Shown here piece after piece: positions 43,566 to 52,593 of a stretch of 64,000 nt of DNA. Origin of the DNA: Bradyrhizobium ottawaense (GTDB lineage Bacteria > Pseudomonadota > Alphaproteobacteria > Rhizobiales > Xanthobacteraceae); NCBI RefSeq assembly GCF_900099825.1, contig NZ_LT629693.1, positions 5,901,001 through 5,965,000 on the forward strand. The letters are read 5' to 3'. Numbering within the stretch: position 1 is the first letter of the stretch; every line of letters begins with the position of its first letter. The notes beneath the pieces were generated by a model. It was not told the origin of the DNA and did not search any database. It worked only from the letters and a program-made list of their open reading frames with translations. The position numbers were made by a program, and so were the translations under genes.

Positions 43566-44780
43566 ATGGTCAAGGAAAACAAGCTATCGCCGACGCATGA
43601 GGCGCCGTATCGCGGGCTCCGCGTGCTGGATTTCGGCCAGGGGATAGCCTCGCCCTATTGCGCGATGCTGCTCGCCGTCTACGGCGCCGACGTCATCAAG
43701 GTCGAGCCGCCGGAGGGCGACTGGTCGCGTTTCCTCGGCACCACCTATGGCAGCCATACGACGCTTTCGGCGGTCTATAATCGCGGCAAGCGCAGCCTCT
43801 GCCTCGATATGAAGCACAAGGACGGCATCGCCATCGCACAGCGGCTGGCAAAGGACTGCGACGTCCTGATCGAGGGCTTTCGGCCCGGCGTCGCCGCGCG
43901 GCTCGGGATCGGCTACGAGGAACTGGCGCGCGACAATCCCGGCCTGGTCTATCTCTCGGTCAGTGCCTTCGGCCAGAGCGGCCCTTACTCGAAGCGGCCG
44001 GGCTCGGATTCGGTGGCGCAGGCATTTTCCGGCCTGGTGTCGATCAATGTCGGCAACGACGGCACCCCGCACCGGGTCGGCACCACGATCTCCGACGTGG
44101 TCACCGGCGTCTATGCTTTTCAAGCCATTGCGACCACGCTGTTCGCGCGTGCCACTGTCGGCACCGGGCGCTGGATCGACGTCAATCTCTGCGCGTCGAC
44201 CTCGGCCCTGCTCGGCCACAAGGTCGCCGAACATATTCTGGAAGGCGGCGCGCCGCGCGCGCTCAACGTGCCCGCGGGCTCCTACCAGACCAGTGACGGC
44301 TGGATGATGGTCACGCTGGTGAACGAGCCGCAATACAAGCGGCTGTGCGCGGCCATCGAGCGCGACGATCTCGCCAGCGATCCGCGCTTTGTCGATTTCG
44401 CCAGCCGAGCGGATTCCGCCGATACATTGATCTCGCAGCTCCGCGAGGTGTTCCTGACCCAGCCGACGGATATCTGGCTGTCGCGACTGCATGCGGCCGA
44501 TCTCATCGCCGAGCGAATCCTCAATCCCGGCGAATGGCTGCGCAACGCCCATGTCGAGGCGACCAGGGCCGCGGTATGCCAGGACACGCCGGGTATGGGC
44601 CCGGTCTATACGCCGCGCACGCCGGGTATCGCTAGTCTTTCGGAGGACCATCTGCGGCCGTCGCCGGATATCGGCCAGGACAGCTACGAGGTGCTGCTGC
44701 AGGCTGGCTTCGAGCAAAGCGCCATTGACGATTGGGTCAAGGCCGGCGCGGTACGTCAGGCAAAAGGAGCCGGGGCATGA
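43566..44780 (+). CDS. CaiB/BaiF-type (class III) CoA transferase
   Basis: The 404-residue CoA transferase starts YRGLRVLDFGQGIASPYCAM. It contains DVIKVEPPEGDWSR, NRGKRSLCLDMKHKDG, and a candidate catalytic aspartate at 177 in TTISDVVTGVYA. GGGAGAAG precedes the ATG. It moves CoA between carboxylic acids without ATP. With the MaoC hydratase and HpcH lyase downstream it recalls the itaconate and mesaconyl-C1/C4 modules, but it might equally act on a different diacid. Confidence 0.9.
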   Translation: MVKENKLSPTHEAPYRGLRVLDFGQGIASPYCAMLLAVYGADVIKVEPPEGDWSRFLGTTYGSHTTLSAVYNRGKRSLCLDMKHKDGIAIAQRLAKDCDVLIEGFRPGVAARLGIGYEELARDNPGLVYLSVSAFGQSGPYSKRPGSDSVAQAFSGLVSINVGNDGTPHRVGTTISDVVTGVYAFQAIATTLFARATVGTGRWIDVNLCASTSALLGHKVAEHILEGGAPRALNVPAGSYQTSDGWMMVTLVNEPQYKRLCAAIERDDLASDPRFVDFASRADSADTLISQLREVFLTQPTDIWLSRLHAADLIAERILNPGEWLRNAHVEATRAAVCQDTPGMGPVYTPRTPGIASLSEDHLRPSPDIGQDSYEVLLQAGFEQSAIDDWVKAGAVRQAKGAGA

Positions 44781-45553
44781 GTGCGGATCTCGTTCGTTAT
44801 TCGGTATCGGGCAATATCGCTGATATCATGCTGGACCGGCCGCCGGTCAATGCGCTGAGCATGGAGCTGATCGATGCGCTGCTGGCGGCGCTGGCCAGGG
44901 CGAGGGACGACGACGCGGTGCGCGCCATCGTCATCGGCAGCACGCACAAGGTATTTTGCGCCGGGCTCGATCTCGACATCGTCAGGGGCAGGCCCGGCAT
45001 CGAGACCAAGAAATTCCTCGAGCGATTGTATTTCGCGCTCAACGACACCCAGTACCGCATGGGCAAGCCGACCATTGCCGCCATCGACGGCGCGGTGCGG
45101 GCCGGCGGCATGACGATTGCGATCTCCTGCGACATGATCATCGCCGGCGACGGCTCGACCTTCGGCTATCCCGAAATCGACGTCGGCCTGATTCCGGCGA
45201 TCCATTTCGTGCAACTGCCGCGGCTGGTCGGCAAGCATCAGGCGTTCGGGCCATTATTCCTCGGTGAACCCTTCGATGCCGCGACCGCATTCCGCATGGG
45301 GCTATTGAGTGAAGTCGTGCCCAAGGGCACCGCGCTGGAGCGCGCCCGCGAGATTGCGCGAAAACTTGCCGCCAAGTCGCCGATCGTGATGAAGATCGGC
45401 CGCGACGCTTTTATGCGCGCGATGGATGCGGATTTTCGCCGATCGGTCGAGAACGCCGCCGAGAGTTTTGCGCTGGTGGCGACCACGGAAGATTGTCAGG
45501 AAGGCCTCAACGCGTTCGTCGAAAAGCGAACGCCCAACTACAAGGGACGGTGA
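44777..45553 (+). CDS. Enoyl-CoA hydratase/isomerase family protein
   Basis: The 258-residue crotonase-fold protein has an oxyanion-hole region STHKVFCAGLDLDIV and a second motif AIDGAVRAGGMTIAISCDM. The usual catalytic Glu positions are partly replaced (GYPEIDVGLIPA carries one Glu). Members hydrate, isomerise or cleave C-C bonds of CoA esters. It overlaps the CoA transferase by ATGA and the MaoC gene by TGATG. Exact reaction unknown. Confidence 0.88.
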   Translation: MSADLVRYSVSGNIADIMLDRPPVNALSMELIDALLAALARARDDDAVRAIVIGSTHKVFCAGLDLDIVRGRPGIETKKFLERLYFALNDTQYRMGKPTIAAIDGAVRAGGMTIAISCDMIIAGDGSTFGYPEIDVGLIPAIHFVQLPRLVGKHQAFGPLFLGEPFDAATAFRMGLLSEVVPKGTALERAREIARKLAAKSPIVMKIGRDAFMRAMDADFRRSVENAAESFALVATTEDCQEGLNAFVEKRTPNYKGR

Positions 45554-46008
45554 TGGCGGGATTATATTTCGAAGAGTTCGAGATCGGCCGGGAGTTTCAT
45601 CATGAATTCTCCCGGACGGTCACGGAGATGGACAACACGATGTTCAGTCTGCTGACGATGAATCCGCAGCCGCTGCACATCGACGCGCATTTTTCCGAGA
45701 AGACCGAGTTCGGCCAGCGGCTGTTCAACAGCCTCTATACGCTCGGCATCATGATCGGCATGAGCGTCTACGACACCACGCTGGGCACCACCATCGGCAA
45801 TCTCGGCATGACCGACGTCAAATTCCCAAAGCCGGTGTTTCACGGTGACACGTTGAAGGCGCATACCAAGATCATCTCCAAGCGCGCCAGCAAGTCGCGG
45901 CCGACACAGGGCATCGTCGAGTTCGAGCACACCATGACCAATCAGCGCGGCGAGGTGGTGGCAAGCTGCCGCCGCACCGGGCTGATGCATTGCAAGCCGA
46001 AGGCTTGA
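45553..46008 (+). CDS. MaoC-family enoyl-CoA hydratase
   Basis: The 151-residue single hot-dog domain contains the (R)-hydratase motif with catalytic Asp/His: MNPQPLHIDAHFSEKTEFG (pattern N-x2-x-H-x-D). It then has GNLGMTDVKFPKPVFHGDTL, as in mesaconyl/itaconyl-CoA hydratase-like MaoC proteins. Start ATG 45553 shares one base with the preceding stop. It probably hydrates a branched enoyl-CoA to the 3-hydroxyacyl-CoA cleaved by the next gene's product. Confidence 0.9.
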   Translation: MAGLYFEEFEIGREFHHEFSRTVTEMDNTMFSLLTMNPQPLHIDAHFSEKTEFGQRLFNSLYTLGIMIGMSVYDTTLGTTIGNLGMTDVKFPKPVFHGDTLKAHTKIISKRASKSRPTQGIVEFEHTMTNQRGEVVASCRRTGLMHCKPKA

Positions 46009-46012
46009 GCTG

Positions 46013-46870
46013 ATGAGATCGTTCCTGTTCGTTCCCGGCGACAGCCTGCGCAAGTTCGAGAATGCCAAGAAGACCGCGGCTGATGCGCTGATCCTCGACC
46101 TCGAGGATTCGATTGCGCCGGACGAGAAGATCGGCGCGCGGAGCACGGTGCGCGAGATGCTCGCCGCGCGGAACCCGAGCCAGAAGATCTATATCCGCAT
46201 CAACGCGCTCGATACCGGCATGACGCTCGGCGACCTCGCCGCCGTGATTCCCGGCCGGCCCGACGGCGTGGTCTTGCCGAAATGCGCAGGTGCTGCCGAC
46301 GTCAACAAGCTGTCGCTGTATCTGGATGCGTTCGAGGCCGCTTCAGGTATCGAGAACGGCGCCACGCGCATCGTCACCGTCGCGACCGAAACGGCGCGGG
46401 CGGTGCTCAAGCTGATGGATTTTGAGAACATGAGCCCGCGGCTGTGGGGCATGATGTGGGGTGCGGAAGATCTCGCGGCGTCGCTTGGCGCCTCCAAGAA
46501 CCGCACCGGCCGCCGCTACCACGGGCCGTTCCTGCTGGCGCGCGATCTCTGCCTGATCGCTGCGGCGGCCGCAGGCGTCGTCGCCATCGATACCATTGCC
46601 ACCGACATCAACGATCTCGATGCGTTGCGCGAGGAGGCGATTGCTGCGCGGCAGGACGGTTTCCTGGCGAAAGCCGTGATCCATCCCAAGCATGTCGACG
46701 TCGTCAACGCCGCCTTCCTGCCGACCGACGAGGAAATCGCCTGGTCGGAGCAGGTGGTCAAGGCCTTCAACGACAATCCGGCCTCGGGGGTCGTGAAGAT
46801 CGACGGCAAGATGATCGACAAACCGCATCTGCGTGCGGCCGAGAAGATTCTGGCGCTGCGCGCAAAGTAG
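46013..46870 (+). CDS. HpcH/CitE-family CoA-ester lyase
   Basis: The 285-residue TIM-barrel lyase starts MRSFLFVPGDSLRKFENAKK. It contains LILDLEDSIAPDEK (Mg-binding Asp/Glu), IYIRINALDTG (Arg), and WGAEDLAASLGA (metal-binding Glu/Asp). Relatives cleave malyl-, citramalyl- or beta-hydroxyacyl-CoA to a CoA ester and an oxoacid. Directly follows the MaoC gene, which supports a hydrate-then-cleave sequence. Confidence 0.9.
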   Translation: MRSFLFVPGDSLRKFENAKKTAADALILDLEDSIAPDEKIGARSTVREMLAARNPSQKIYIRINALDTGMTLGDLAAVIPGRPDGVVLPKCAGAADVNKLSLYLDAFEAASGIENGATRIVTVATETARAVLKLMDFENMSPRLWGMMWGAEDLAASLGASKNRTGRRYHGPFLLARDLCLIAAAAAGVVAIDTIATDINDLDALREEAIAARQDGFLAKAVIHPKHVDVVNAAFLPTDEEIAWSEQVVKAFNDNPASGVVKIDGKMIDKPHLRAAEKILALRAK

Positions 46871-46875
46871 GACAC

Positions 46876-46965
46876 GTAGGGTGGGCAAAGGCGCCCTTGC
46901 GCCGTGCCCACCATCTATCCCCCGCGACGGTTTGAAGGGTGGGCACGCTTCACTTTGCCCACCCT
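46876..46965. repeat. REP/BIME-like nested inverted repeat
   Basis: GGGTGGGCAAAG (46879-46890) pairs perfectly with CTTTGCCCACCC (46953-46964), and inside it CGTGCCCACC pairs with GGTGGGCACG. This GGGTGGGCA family is frequent in Bradyrhizobium intergenic DNA. It lies between two genes of the operon and could act on mRNA stability. Confidence 0.7.
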
Positions 46966-46996
46966 AAGAAACAAGACTCACCAGGAAACAATCACC

Positions 46997-47566
46997 ATGC
47001 GACTGACCACCCCACGGATACACCCCGTTACCGCCGAAAAATGGACCGAGGAACAGCGCGAGATCGTAGCGCCGATGCAGGCGCGCGGACGGATCATCAA
47101 CATCTTCCGCACCATGCTCACCCATCCCGCCGCGGCGAAAGCCTTCCTGACCTGGGGCGGCTATATCCTCAGCCGCAAGTCGACGCTGCCGCCGCGCGAG
47201 CGCGAGATCGTCATTCTGCGCACCGGGTTCCTGTGCAAGTCGGGCTACGAATGGACCCAGCATGTGCCGATCGGGCAGAAGGCTGGCCTGACCGATGCGG
47301 AGATCGCCCGAATCAAATTGGGCGCCGATGCGCCCGGGTGGAGTGCGGCCGACACATCATTGCTGCGTGCCGCCGACGATCTGCATCGCGAGTACTTCGT
47401 CACCGAACCGGTCTGGGCAGAACTGACAAAGCATTTCAACGAGCAGCAGCGCATGGATATCGTGTTCGCGGTGGGCCAGTACACCCAGGTTTCGATGCTG
47501 CTGAACACATTTGGCGTCCAGCTCGACGAAGGCCAGACGCTGGATCCGGACTTGAAGGGATTTTGA
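46997..47566 (+). CDS. Carboxymuconolactone decarboxylase/AhpD-like protein
   Basis: The 189-residue helical protein has the CMD motif: LPPREREIVILRTGFLCKSG, then YEWTQHVPIGQKAGLTDAEI. The AhpD CxxC is absent, so a peroxidase-partner role is unlikely; the YEWxxH pattern is common in CMD-like hydrolases/decarboxylases. ATG 46997 is chosen because the upstream extension translates REP sequence. Last gene of the plus unit. Confidence 0.85.
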   Translation: MRLTTPRIHPVTAEKWTEEQREIVAPMQARGRIINIFRTMLTHPAAAKAFLTWGGYILSRKSTLPPREREIVILRTGFLCKSGYEWTQHVPIGQKAGLTDAEIARIKLGADAPGWSAADTSLLRAADDLHREYFVTEPVWAELTKHFNEQQRMDIVFAVGQYTQVSMLLNTFGVQLDEGQTLDPDLKGF

Positions 47567-47577
47567 GCGCCGACCTA

Positions 47578-47672
47578 ATCCCGAGGAGCGGCGCAAGCGG
47601 CGTCTCGAGGGGTGGGCCGGCGGCCAGCCACATGGTTCGAAACGCGCGGAAGATGCGCTCCTCACCTTGAGA
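47578..47672. repeat. Bradyrhizobium-type intergenic palindromic repeat
   Basis: GAGGAGCGGCGCAAGCGGCG...CGCGCGGAAGATGCGCTCCTC forms a long imperfect palindrome with GTCTCGA/TTCGAAAC inside. It may also serve as terminator for the operon ending at 47566. Confidence 0.6.
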
Positions 47673-47979
47673 CATCGAGATTGAGTTTCCTAAAGATGGA
47701 TGTTGATAGCGACCGGTTTTTCTGTCGGCCCGTAGGCATCTGATAGACCGGTGTTTGCTGCGCATTACTTTGGCGCTGGGCCTCTAGGAAAGCGCCGACC
47801 GCGGCGCGCTGATTAGCGGCCCGCTGATTATCTAGGTTCATCCGGCATTGGACGTAGGCGTCCCAACCAGGTTTTGCTCCGTATGAAGCGCAGCGAGCGT
47901 CGTCGGAAGCAGATATTTGAGCAGCTTGTTCTGCCTGATACTCGGCGCAGCCTACCAGAGACAAGCCAGCAACCAACAC
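47662..47979 (-). CDS. Small lipoprotein, start uncertain
   Basis: From GTG 47979 the protein has 105 residues. It has a lipobox LSLVGC with Cys11, then EYQAEQAAQISASDDARCAS and DAYVQCRMNLDNQRAANQRA. The mature part resembles short cysteine-paired lipoproteins common in Bradyrhizobium. The N-region lacks the expected basic residues, so the signal may be truncated or the start lies further upstream. GGAG lies about 14 bases before the GTG. Confidence 0.5.
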   Translation of the reverse strand: MLVAGLSLVGCAEYQAEQAAQISASDDARCASYGAKPGWDAYVQCRMNLDNQRAANQRAAVGAFLEAQRQSNAQQTPVYQMPTGRQKNRSLSTSIFRKLNLDVSR

Positions 47980-48627
47980 AATCGAAATTCCACTCCGTGA
48001 GTTAGGACACGCCCGTTTCGGGAACGGATTGTGAATGTCTAGGAACTCCCGCACTGCGGGATGCAATTTACGAGTGTCTACCGTGATTGGAACACTGGCG
48101 ACAGGGAATCCCAGTCGTGCAGACGCACGCGAAGGCACAAGATGCAGGCGGGGCCGCATTTCCGAAACAAAGCCGCCGCAGGCTGCTCTGGCCACACGGC
48201 GGCTCGTCGGAATCACTCCAATCAGAGCGATTTCGGGATGCTGTAACTTAGACGCCCGACGCTCCGGGTCAGGGACCGGGGAGCCTTAGCGATCAATCGC
48301 AGACGAGTACCCGCCGCGGCCCGAAGTCGGTCCAAACGGTGTGCCTGCAAAGATTCTGCCTACAACGATGACGCCGCCCCGGGCCCATCTACACTCACTT
48401 GGCGAGTGGCCTCGCTACTAGCTTCACATCTAAGGCCAGCAGAACTTCCATCACCCTGTCGACTCCCGCAGACTAGGAGACCTCCGGTCTACCCTCGACA
48501 GACTGACATGGTCGGGCTAACGCTGAGGTCCGCTTGGTGCCAACTTGCAACGTCGACGAGGGCGCAATCGTTCACTCGAAATAAGCCGCCCGAAGGTGGC
48601 TTCGATTTAAAATCCCATGATCGTAAA
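47980..48627. other. Gene-poor stretch
   Basis: No supported coding sequence or RNA gene. Frames here lack recognisable motifs; base composition is more even than in the operon to the left. Confidence 0.4.
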
Positions 48628-49005
48628 TCAGGCAGCCATCAACGCCGGTTTCAACTTCCGGTGACTTCGCATGCGCGATTTTCCGATGAGACGCTTAGGT
48701 CGAATCTGGAAGTCCTCGAGCGTTTTCCCGGATCTGAGTTGAGCAGTTACCCACCGCGGCTGCTTACCACGGCCCGCCCAAGTCTCCGACGGTTTGTCGG
48801 GGTTTCGGTACTTAGGCAGGACTCGCGGATAGGGACGCCGTTTTCGCCCAATTTTTGCTTCAGATGCACCTGACTCTAGTAGTCGCAGTCGCTGGTCAAG
48901 TTGATTTGTTTTCGCAGGTATCTTGCGTGTCAGAACCGCATCAATTTCGAGGTGAAGAGCCCAAAGCTCGTCGATAGACATCAATTCGAAATTGGTGAGT
49001 TTCAT
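48628..49005 (-). CDS. H-NS-family nucleoid protein
   Basis: The 125-residue protein has an N-terminal oligomerisation helix (LMSIDELWALHLEIDAVLTR) and a C-terminal H-NS DNA-binding motif, KYRNPDKPSETWAGRGKQPRW. The AGRG loop is the usual minor-groove hook. A basic tail follows. ATG 49005 or GTG 49011 could be used. H-NS proteins silence AT-rich, horizontally acquired DNA, and this gene lies next to such a region. Confidence 0.85.
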   Translation of the reverse strand: MKLTNFELMSIDELWALHLEIDAVLTRKIPAKTNQLDQRLRLLESGASEAKIGRKRRPYPRVLPKYRNPDKPSETWAGRGKQPRWVTAQLRSGKTLEDFQIRPKRLIGKSRMRSHRKLKPALMAA

Positions 49006-49728
49006 GTTCACACCAAAAATAACGGGTCAAGCAAAGTGGCTCGGATTTATCTGTCTAGCCGAATACAACAGCTTCGGAGCACGGCTCGGTCAATAGCTCA
49101 ATTGAGTTAGACTATTAGCCAAATGAACTACCCCCAACGGATGAATCGCCAACGAAAGCGCGAAAATCCGTTCGTTAGACGATGGTCAACCAAGCCGACC
49201 TCTCGATTGTTAGTTATGGTTCGCCAACTTTGACCAGCTCATTTCCGCTAAGGGTTCAAAAGCTGCCCTGACCGTCCCGAACTGCGGCTTCCGGTTTCCC
49301 CAGGAACGGACATCTTCAGACGGACGCGACATGTCCGGTTGGTGCTGGCATTCAGCGCCTTCCAACGATCTATTCAAGTGTCTGGCGACAGTATTAGCGC
49401 TCCGCCGCGCGTAATACGGGCTGGGCAGCGCGCGAAGGCAACCGGCTAGAAGAATTTGGAGGCGCGCATGCGTGGGAATGGCCGGGCGGCGGCTTGCCCA
49501 ACTATAATGCGCTCATTGCGGAATGAAGCATTGCAATTTCGAGGTCGCATTGCGGAGTGTCCAGCCGTAGATCGAAACGATGGGACTGTCCGACCAGAAT
49601 AGTTGATTGGTTTTCCACTCGGAATCAGAAACTCGTGCTCCGAGTTGGAAATCAGCGGGGCCTCGGACGACCCGACAGATCCGCGCATCGTTATCGAGCC
49701 AAAAAAAAGACCGCTGCGAAAGCAGTCT
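49006..49728. other. AT-richer intergenic stretch
   Basis: No gene is supported. It includes an A8 tract near 49690 and a TGTCCGG repeat-like segment at about 49331. Confidence 0.4.
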
Positions 49729-49929
49729 CTATAATCGCGCGTTCGCGCTCAAGGCAGATTGCGGTTCAAGGCGCGTGACGAAGCGCGCACCGCTCCACAA
49801 TTCAACAGGAGCGTCGTCGAGCAATTGTTTGGCCCATACAATTGCATCATCATCATTCTCGCTTACGAAGGCTCGGTGCCGGCCTAAGTTGCCGGCTTGA
49901 TCAACAGTTACTATGCGATAATTGGGCAT
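49729..49929 (-). CDS. Small conserved protein, unknown
   Basis: The 66-residue protein is MPNYRIVTVDQAGNLGRHRA, then FVSENDDDAIVWAKQLLDDA and VELWSGARFVTRLEP. The pattern (YR...D..G...A..E......A...A..L.....ELW...R.VARL) is that of a short beta-alpha-beta protein frequent in Bradyrhizobium with no known function. An upstream in-frame extension is not protein-like. Confidence 0.6.
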   Translation of the reverse strand: MPNYRIVTVDQAGNLGRHRAFVSENDDDAIVWAKQLLDDAPVELWSGARFVTRLEPQSALSANARL

Positions 49930-50163
49930 TGCGCGCGCTTTAAACAAAGCCGCCAGGCGGAGTATGATCGCCTGACGGCTTCGCTGGTGTGGGCCCGGAC
50001 GCTTGGGGAAAATGTCCGGTACATTGATCTTAGAGGGTTTGGCAAAGTCCGCCACCGAACTCGCGTGTTAAGCTGAATGTCGAGCGCGCGAGTTAATTCT
50101 GGAACCGAAACAAGAGAACCGCCCGAAGGCGGTCTCCGTGCAGCTGCTGATCGGGGCTGGTGA

Positions 50164-50889
50164 TCAGGCTGCGGGAAGTGCGGGGCTCTGATTGCGACGA
50201 CGGTAGGCTGCAAAACCGACGCCAGCGAAGCCGAGGATCATCATGGCCCAAGTGGAGGGTTCTGGGACTGCCGGTGCAAGATTGCCTACCGCAGGACTGG
50301 TCTCAACAAAAAATCCATCTGGGACGCTGAAAAACGGATCGACTGAGGCTGACCCGTGCTGATTTTGCATCGATACAACAAAGGCCTGCATTGCGATAAA
50401 GTAATTAACATTGGTAAGAACCGAAAAAGTCTGATCTACCGAAAATGTCGTACCACCAGAAGTGCAGGAGCTGCACGCAACATAGTTTGAACCAAATAAA
50501 AAAAGTGAACTAGAAGCGGCGCCATTGATACCCGGTGTTGAAGTACTCGCGCTTCCGGCAGCTTGAACATGCACGGACACATTAGCGCTCGGGCCCGAGA
50601 AGCGAACGTAATAATCCAGTTCAGTTTCAGCGGTTGCCTCGATCATACTAGAGCTGGATGCAAAAGTTGAAACAGACGGTGTGGCGAAGTTGTTGCTGAT
50701 GCTTGCTGTCGCCCCGGAATTACTTACCGTCAGATTTGTAAGCGGCGTATATACGTCGTTGCCGACCGAGTTAATTTCCGCGAGGTTAAAGTAGGATGCT
50801 GGCGGAGGTAAAAGTACAGGAGTTGCCTTGGCGTTTCCGGCAAAGATCTGTGCGGCTAAAACCGCGGATACGAATAAAATAGGCTTCAT
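50164..50889 (-). CDS. PEPxxWA-CTERM exported protein
   Basis: The 241-residue protein has a Sec signal ([20 protein letters not shown]). The mature domain is Ser/Thr/Asn-rich with only two adjacent cysteines ([11 protein letters not shown]). A C-terminal sorting tail is complete: [20 protein letters not shown] followed by AYRRR. Such tails are recognised by exosortase/PEP-CTERM systems that route proteins to the envelope or extracellular matrix. No exosortase is in the window. ATG 50889 follows a GGGGGG run. Confidence 0.85.
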   Translation of the reverse strand: MKPILFVSAVLAAQIFAGNAKATPVLLPPPASYFNLAEINSVGNDVYTPLTNLTVSNSGATASISNNFATPSVSTFASSSSMIEATAETELDYYVRFSGPSANVSVHVQAAGSASTSTPGINGAASSSLFLFGSNYVACSSCTSGGTTFSVDQTFSVLTNVNYFIAMQAFVVSMQNQHGSASVDPFFSVPDGFFVETSPAVGNLAPAVPEPSTWAMMILGFAGVGFAAYRRRNQSPALPAA

Positions 50890-51100
50890 AGCGCCCCCCA
50901 AAAAAAGAAAAATGTTTCATTTTAACGCTGCGCTGTCAAATGGTTTGCAGCGCGAAACGCAAAATCAGCAAATCGCTAGATTTAATTGTTTCGATTTAAA
51001 AGAACTGCGTGCTCTCGATAAGGCACCAAGCGCTCCCCGGGCGATCTGCCCATAGATCACCCCCTCGGGTCATGGCTCGCCCGCCGAGGTTTCGCGTCAT

Positions 51101-51175
51101 TTAGCGCTGATAACCGGCCGTGCTTGCCAGCAAAAGTGCCGAGAGACCACTCAGAGCAAGTGCTTTCTTGTCCAT
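51101..51175 (-). CDS. 24-residue signal-like peptide ORF
   Basis: MDKKALALSGLSALLLASTA then GYQR and stop. The sequence looks like an intact Sec signal with almost no mature part. It may be a tiny secreted peptide or the remnant of an exported protein whose body has been lost. Confidence 0.35.
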   Translation of the reverse strand: MDKKALALSGLSALLLASTAGYQR

Positions 51176-51328
51176 CGATTCTTCCCAATTGATTTCAGCT
51201 ATTCAGATGGTTTCGAGTAATCTTGACGCCCGCTAAGCACTTTAGTTCTAAAACAGTCCATCCGGTCCAACGGCAGCGAGATTCAAAAGAGGAGCACTGA
51301 GGTAGCGCATTGTCGCGAGGTCGTCGGT

Positions 51329-51706
51329 TTATTTCGTTCGGGTGACCGTCGCTTTAAAATTGGCGTCAACTGTTATCGTAGTAACTGTTGGCAGCCCGAA
51401 TAGCAGGGGGTCATCCCGGAAAAGCCGCTCGAACCGAATAAATTCTCCGCCCACCGTGCCGGCAGGCGTACCGAAATAGGATACGCGCTGCGAAGAAAGA
51501 ATCATTGCGCGCCTTCGGGCAATCTCGACTACTGCACCGTTAGCGCATGTTCCATCTAGTGCTCTTAATCCAGGGCATCGTTGGGTTTGAGCCGAGACGA
51601 CAGAAGACGCGGCGACCCACAACACGGTGGTCAGGACGAGACATTCAAGCAATCGCCGTGCCCGCTGCATGCGCGAGGCCCCTTCCATCTTTTTAGAATT
51701 GACCAT
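51329..51706 (-). CDS. Small exported protein, unknown
   Basis: The 125-residue protein has a basic N-terminus and hydrophobic segment LLECLVLTTVLWVAASSVVS cleaved near AQTQ. The mature part starts RCPGLRALDGTCANGAVVEI and ends with a TVTTITVDANFKATVTRTK strand pair. Starts at 51706, 51688 or 51670 are possible. It overlaps the end of the broken outer-membrane gene by 14 bases, suggesting a former operon. Confidence 0.5.
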   Translation of the reverse strand: MVNSKKMEGASRMQRARRLLECLVLTTVLWVAASSVVSAQTQRCPGLRALDGTCANGAVVEIARRRAMILSSQRVSYFGTPAGTVGGEFIRFERLFRDDPLLFGLPTVTTITVDANFKATVTRTK

Positions 51707-52480
51707 GAGCAGCTAATCCTCCTGACCAACCGGTATAATGAAGGCCTGGCGGCTCCAGCATTCGTTCGCTCACGAACTGTGCGGGAAAGCCAAATTTCTG
51801 AAATTCGACAGGCAGAAACGGACCATCTTGCTGCACCACCCAAAAATGAGCCAGTCGAAAATCAAACTTCAATTTATCGGTGGCTGCGTATGCGAGCGCG
51901 ATACCCGCGGACTGCTTGAGCTTGGCGGGTACAAACTGCTCTTGCACAGCATCGTAAGAATTGGCGTTTCTATATAGCAAGCTATAGTTTACTCCCACTT
52001 TGAAACGGTTTGTCACCATGTAATTGGGCTGCGCGGATAGGATGAATACATTGCTGTTGGAGTTTTTGAGTTCGTCGACGAGCGAACCGAGTACCGGATC
52101 TGCCACTTTATCGCGCCCGAGATAGCTCCACGACAGGTTGCCTTCAAAGTTCCAGCGGTCGTTGATCCCGTAAACGGCCACGGCGTTGGCGACGAACCGA
52201 TTGCCCTTCCGGCCCACTGGGGCTCCATTCTGCAACAGGTCGGTCTGCCATGTATGCAAAGGATCCGGCAATCGTGAGGTTTTGTATTGCTGTTGTGATC
52301 GTGCCGTTAGCGGTGAATGTATCGCCGGGCTTGACGCGCTCCATCGCGTCGAAGATCCCTGTCGTAAGATCGACTGCCTCTCGCGTGCCGGACTTGAGCC
52401 CCATGACATGGGGCACGCTCCGTTCCCACATCAGGAGGTTGCCGTCGAAACCTAGACCGTAGCTTACCCCGACGGGCGAA
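51693..52480 (-). pseudogene. Broken outer-membrane beta-barrel protein (SphA/phenol-MetA-like)
   Basis: Two frames carry consecutive parts of one barrel protein. Frame 1 reads VGVSYGLGFDGNLLMWERS...VKPGDTFTANGTITTAIQNLTIAGSFAYM. After about 52245 the sequence continues one frame over as TDLLQNGAPVGRKGNRFVAN through alternating hydrophobic strands to a terminal phenylalanine (HGQF). The N-terminal half of the gene is missing: the frame runs into the tRNA-like end and the island repeat at 52547. Family assignment is by barrel pattern and modest motif recall. It was probably a hydrophobic-compound porin. Confidence 0.6.
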
Positions 52481-52526
52481 CGCGCGGCAAGCCGCGCAGG
52501 GGATGCACCAGCACCCGCAGGCTTTC

Positions 52527-52555
52527 CGCAGGTTCGAATCGTATCGGGCGCGCCA
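52527..52555 (+). other. tRNA-like 3' end (T-loop and acceptor/CCA)
   Basis: GGTTCGAATC followed by a CGGGCGCGCCA terminus matches the T-loop plus acceptor-CCA end of tRNA-Arg-like genes (expected 5' partner GCGCCCG is absent). The T-stem is imperfect. It is probably the tRNA fragment carried by an integrating element rather than a working tRNA. Confidence 0.45.
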
Positions 52556-52585
52556 AATTGCCACCATTCAGAATAAAACCGCGAA
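52547..52585. repeat. Left 39-bp direct repeat of the Wadjet island (att-like)
   Basis: It starts GGCGCGCCAAATTGCCACCA at 52547 and differs from the copy at 61890-61928 by one base (52580). It overlaps the CCA end of the tRNA-like sequence and stops 9 bases short of the jetD stop codon. Confidence 0.85.
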
Positions 52586-52593
52586 CCCGGTTA

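Noticed and set aside
52480..52555. A functional tRNA-Arg gene
   Set aside because: Only the T-loop and acceptor end match; the 5' acceptor GCGCCCG, D-arm and anticodon arm are not found, and the T-stem is mispaired.
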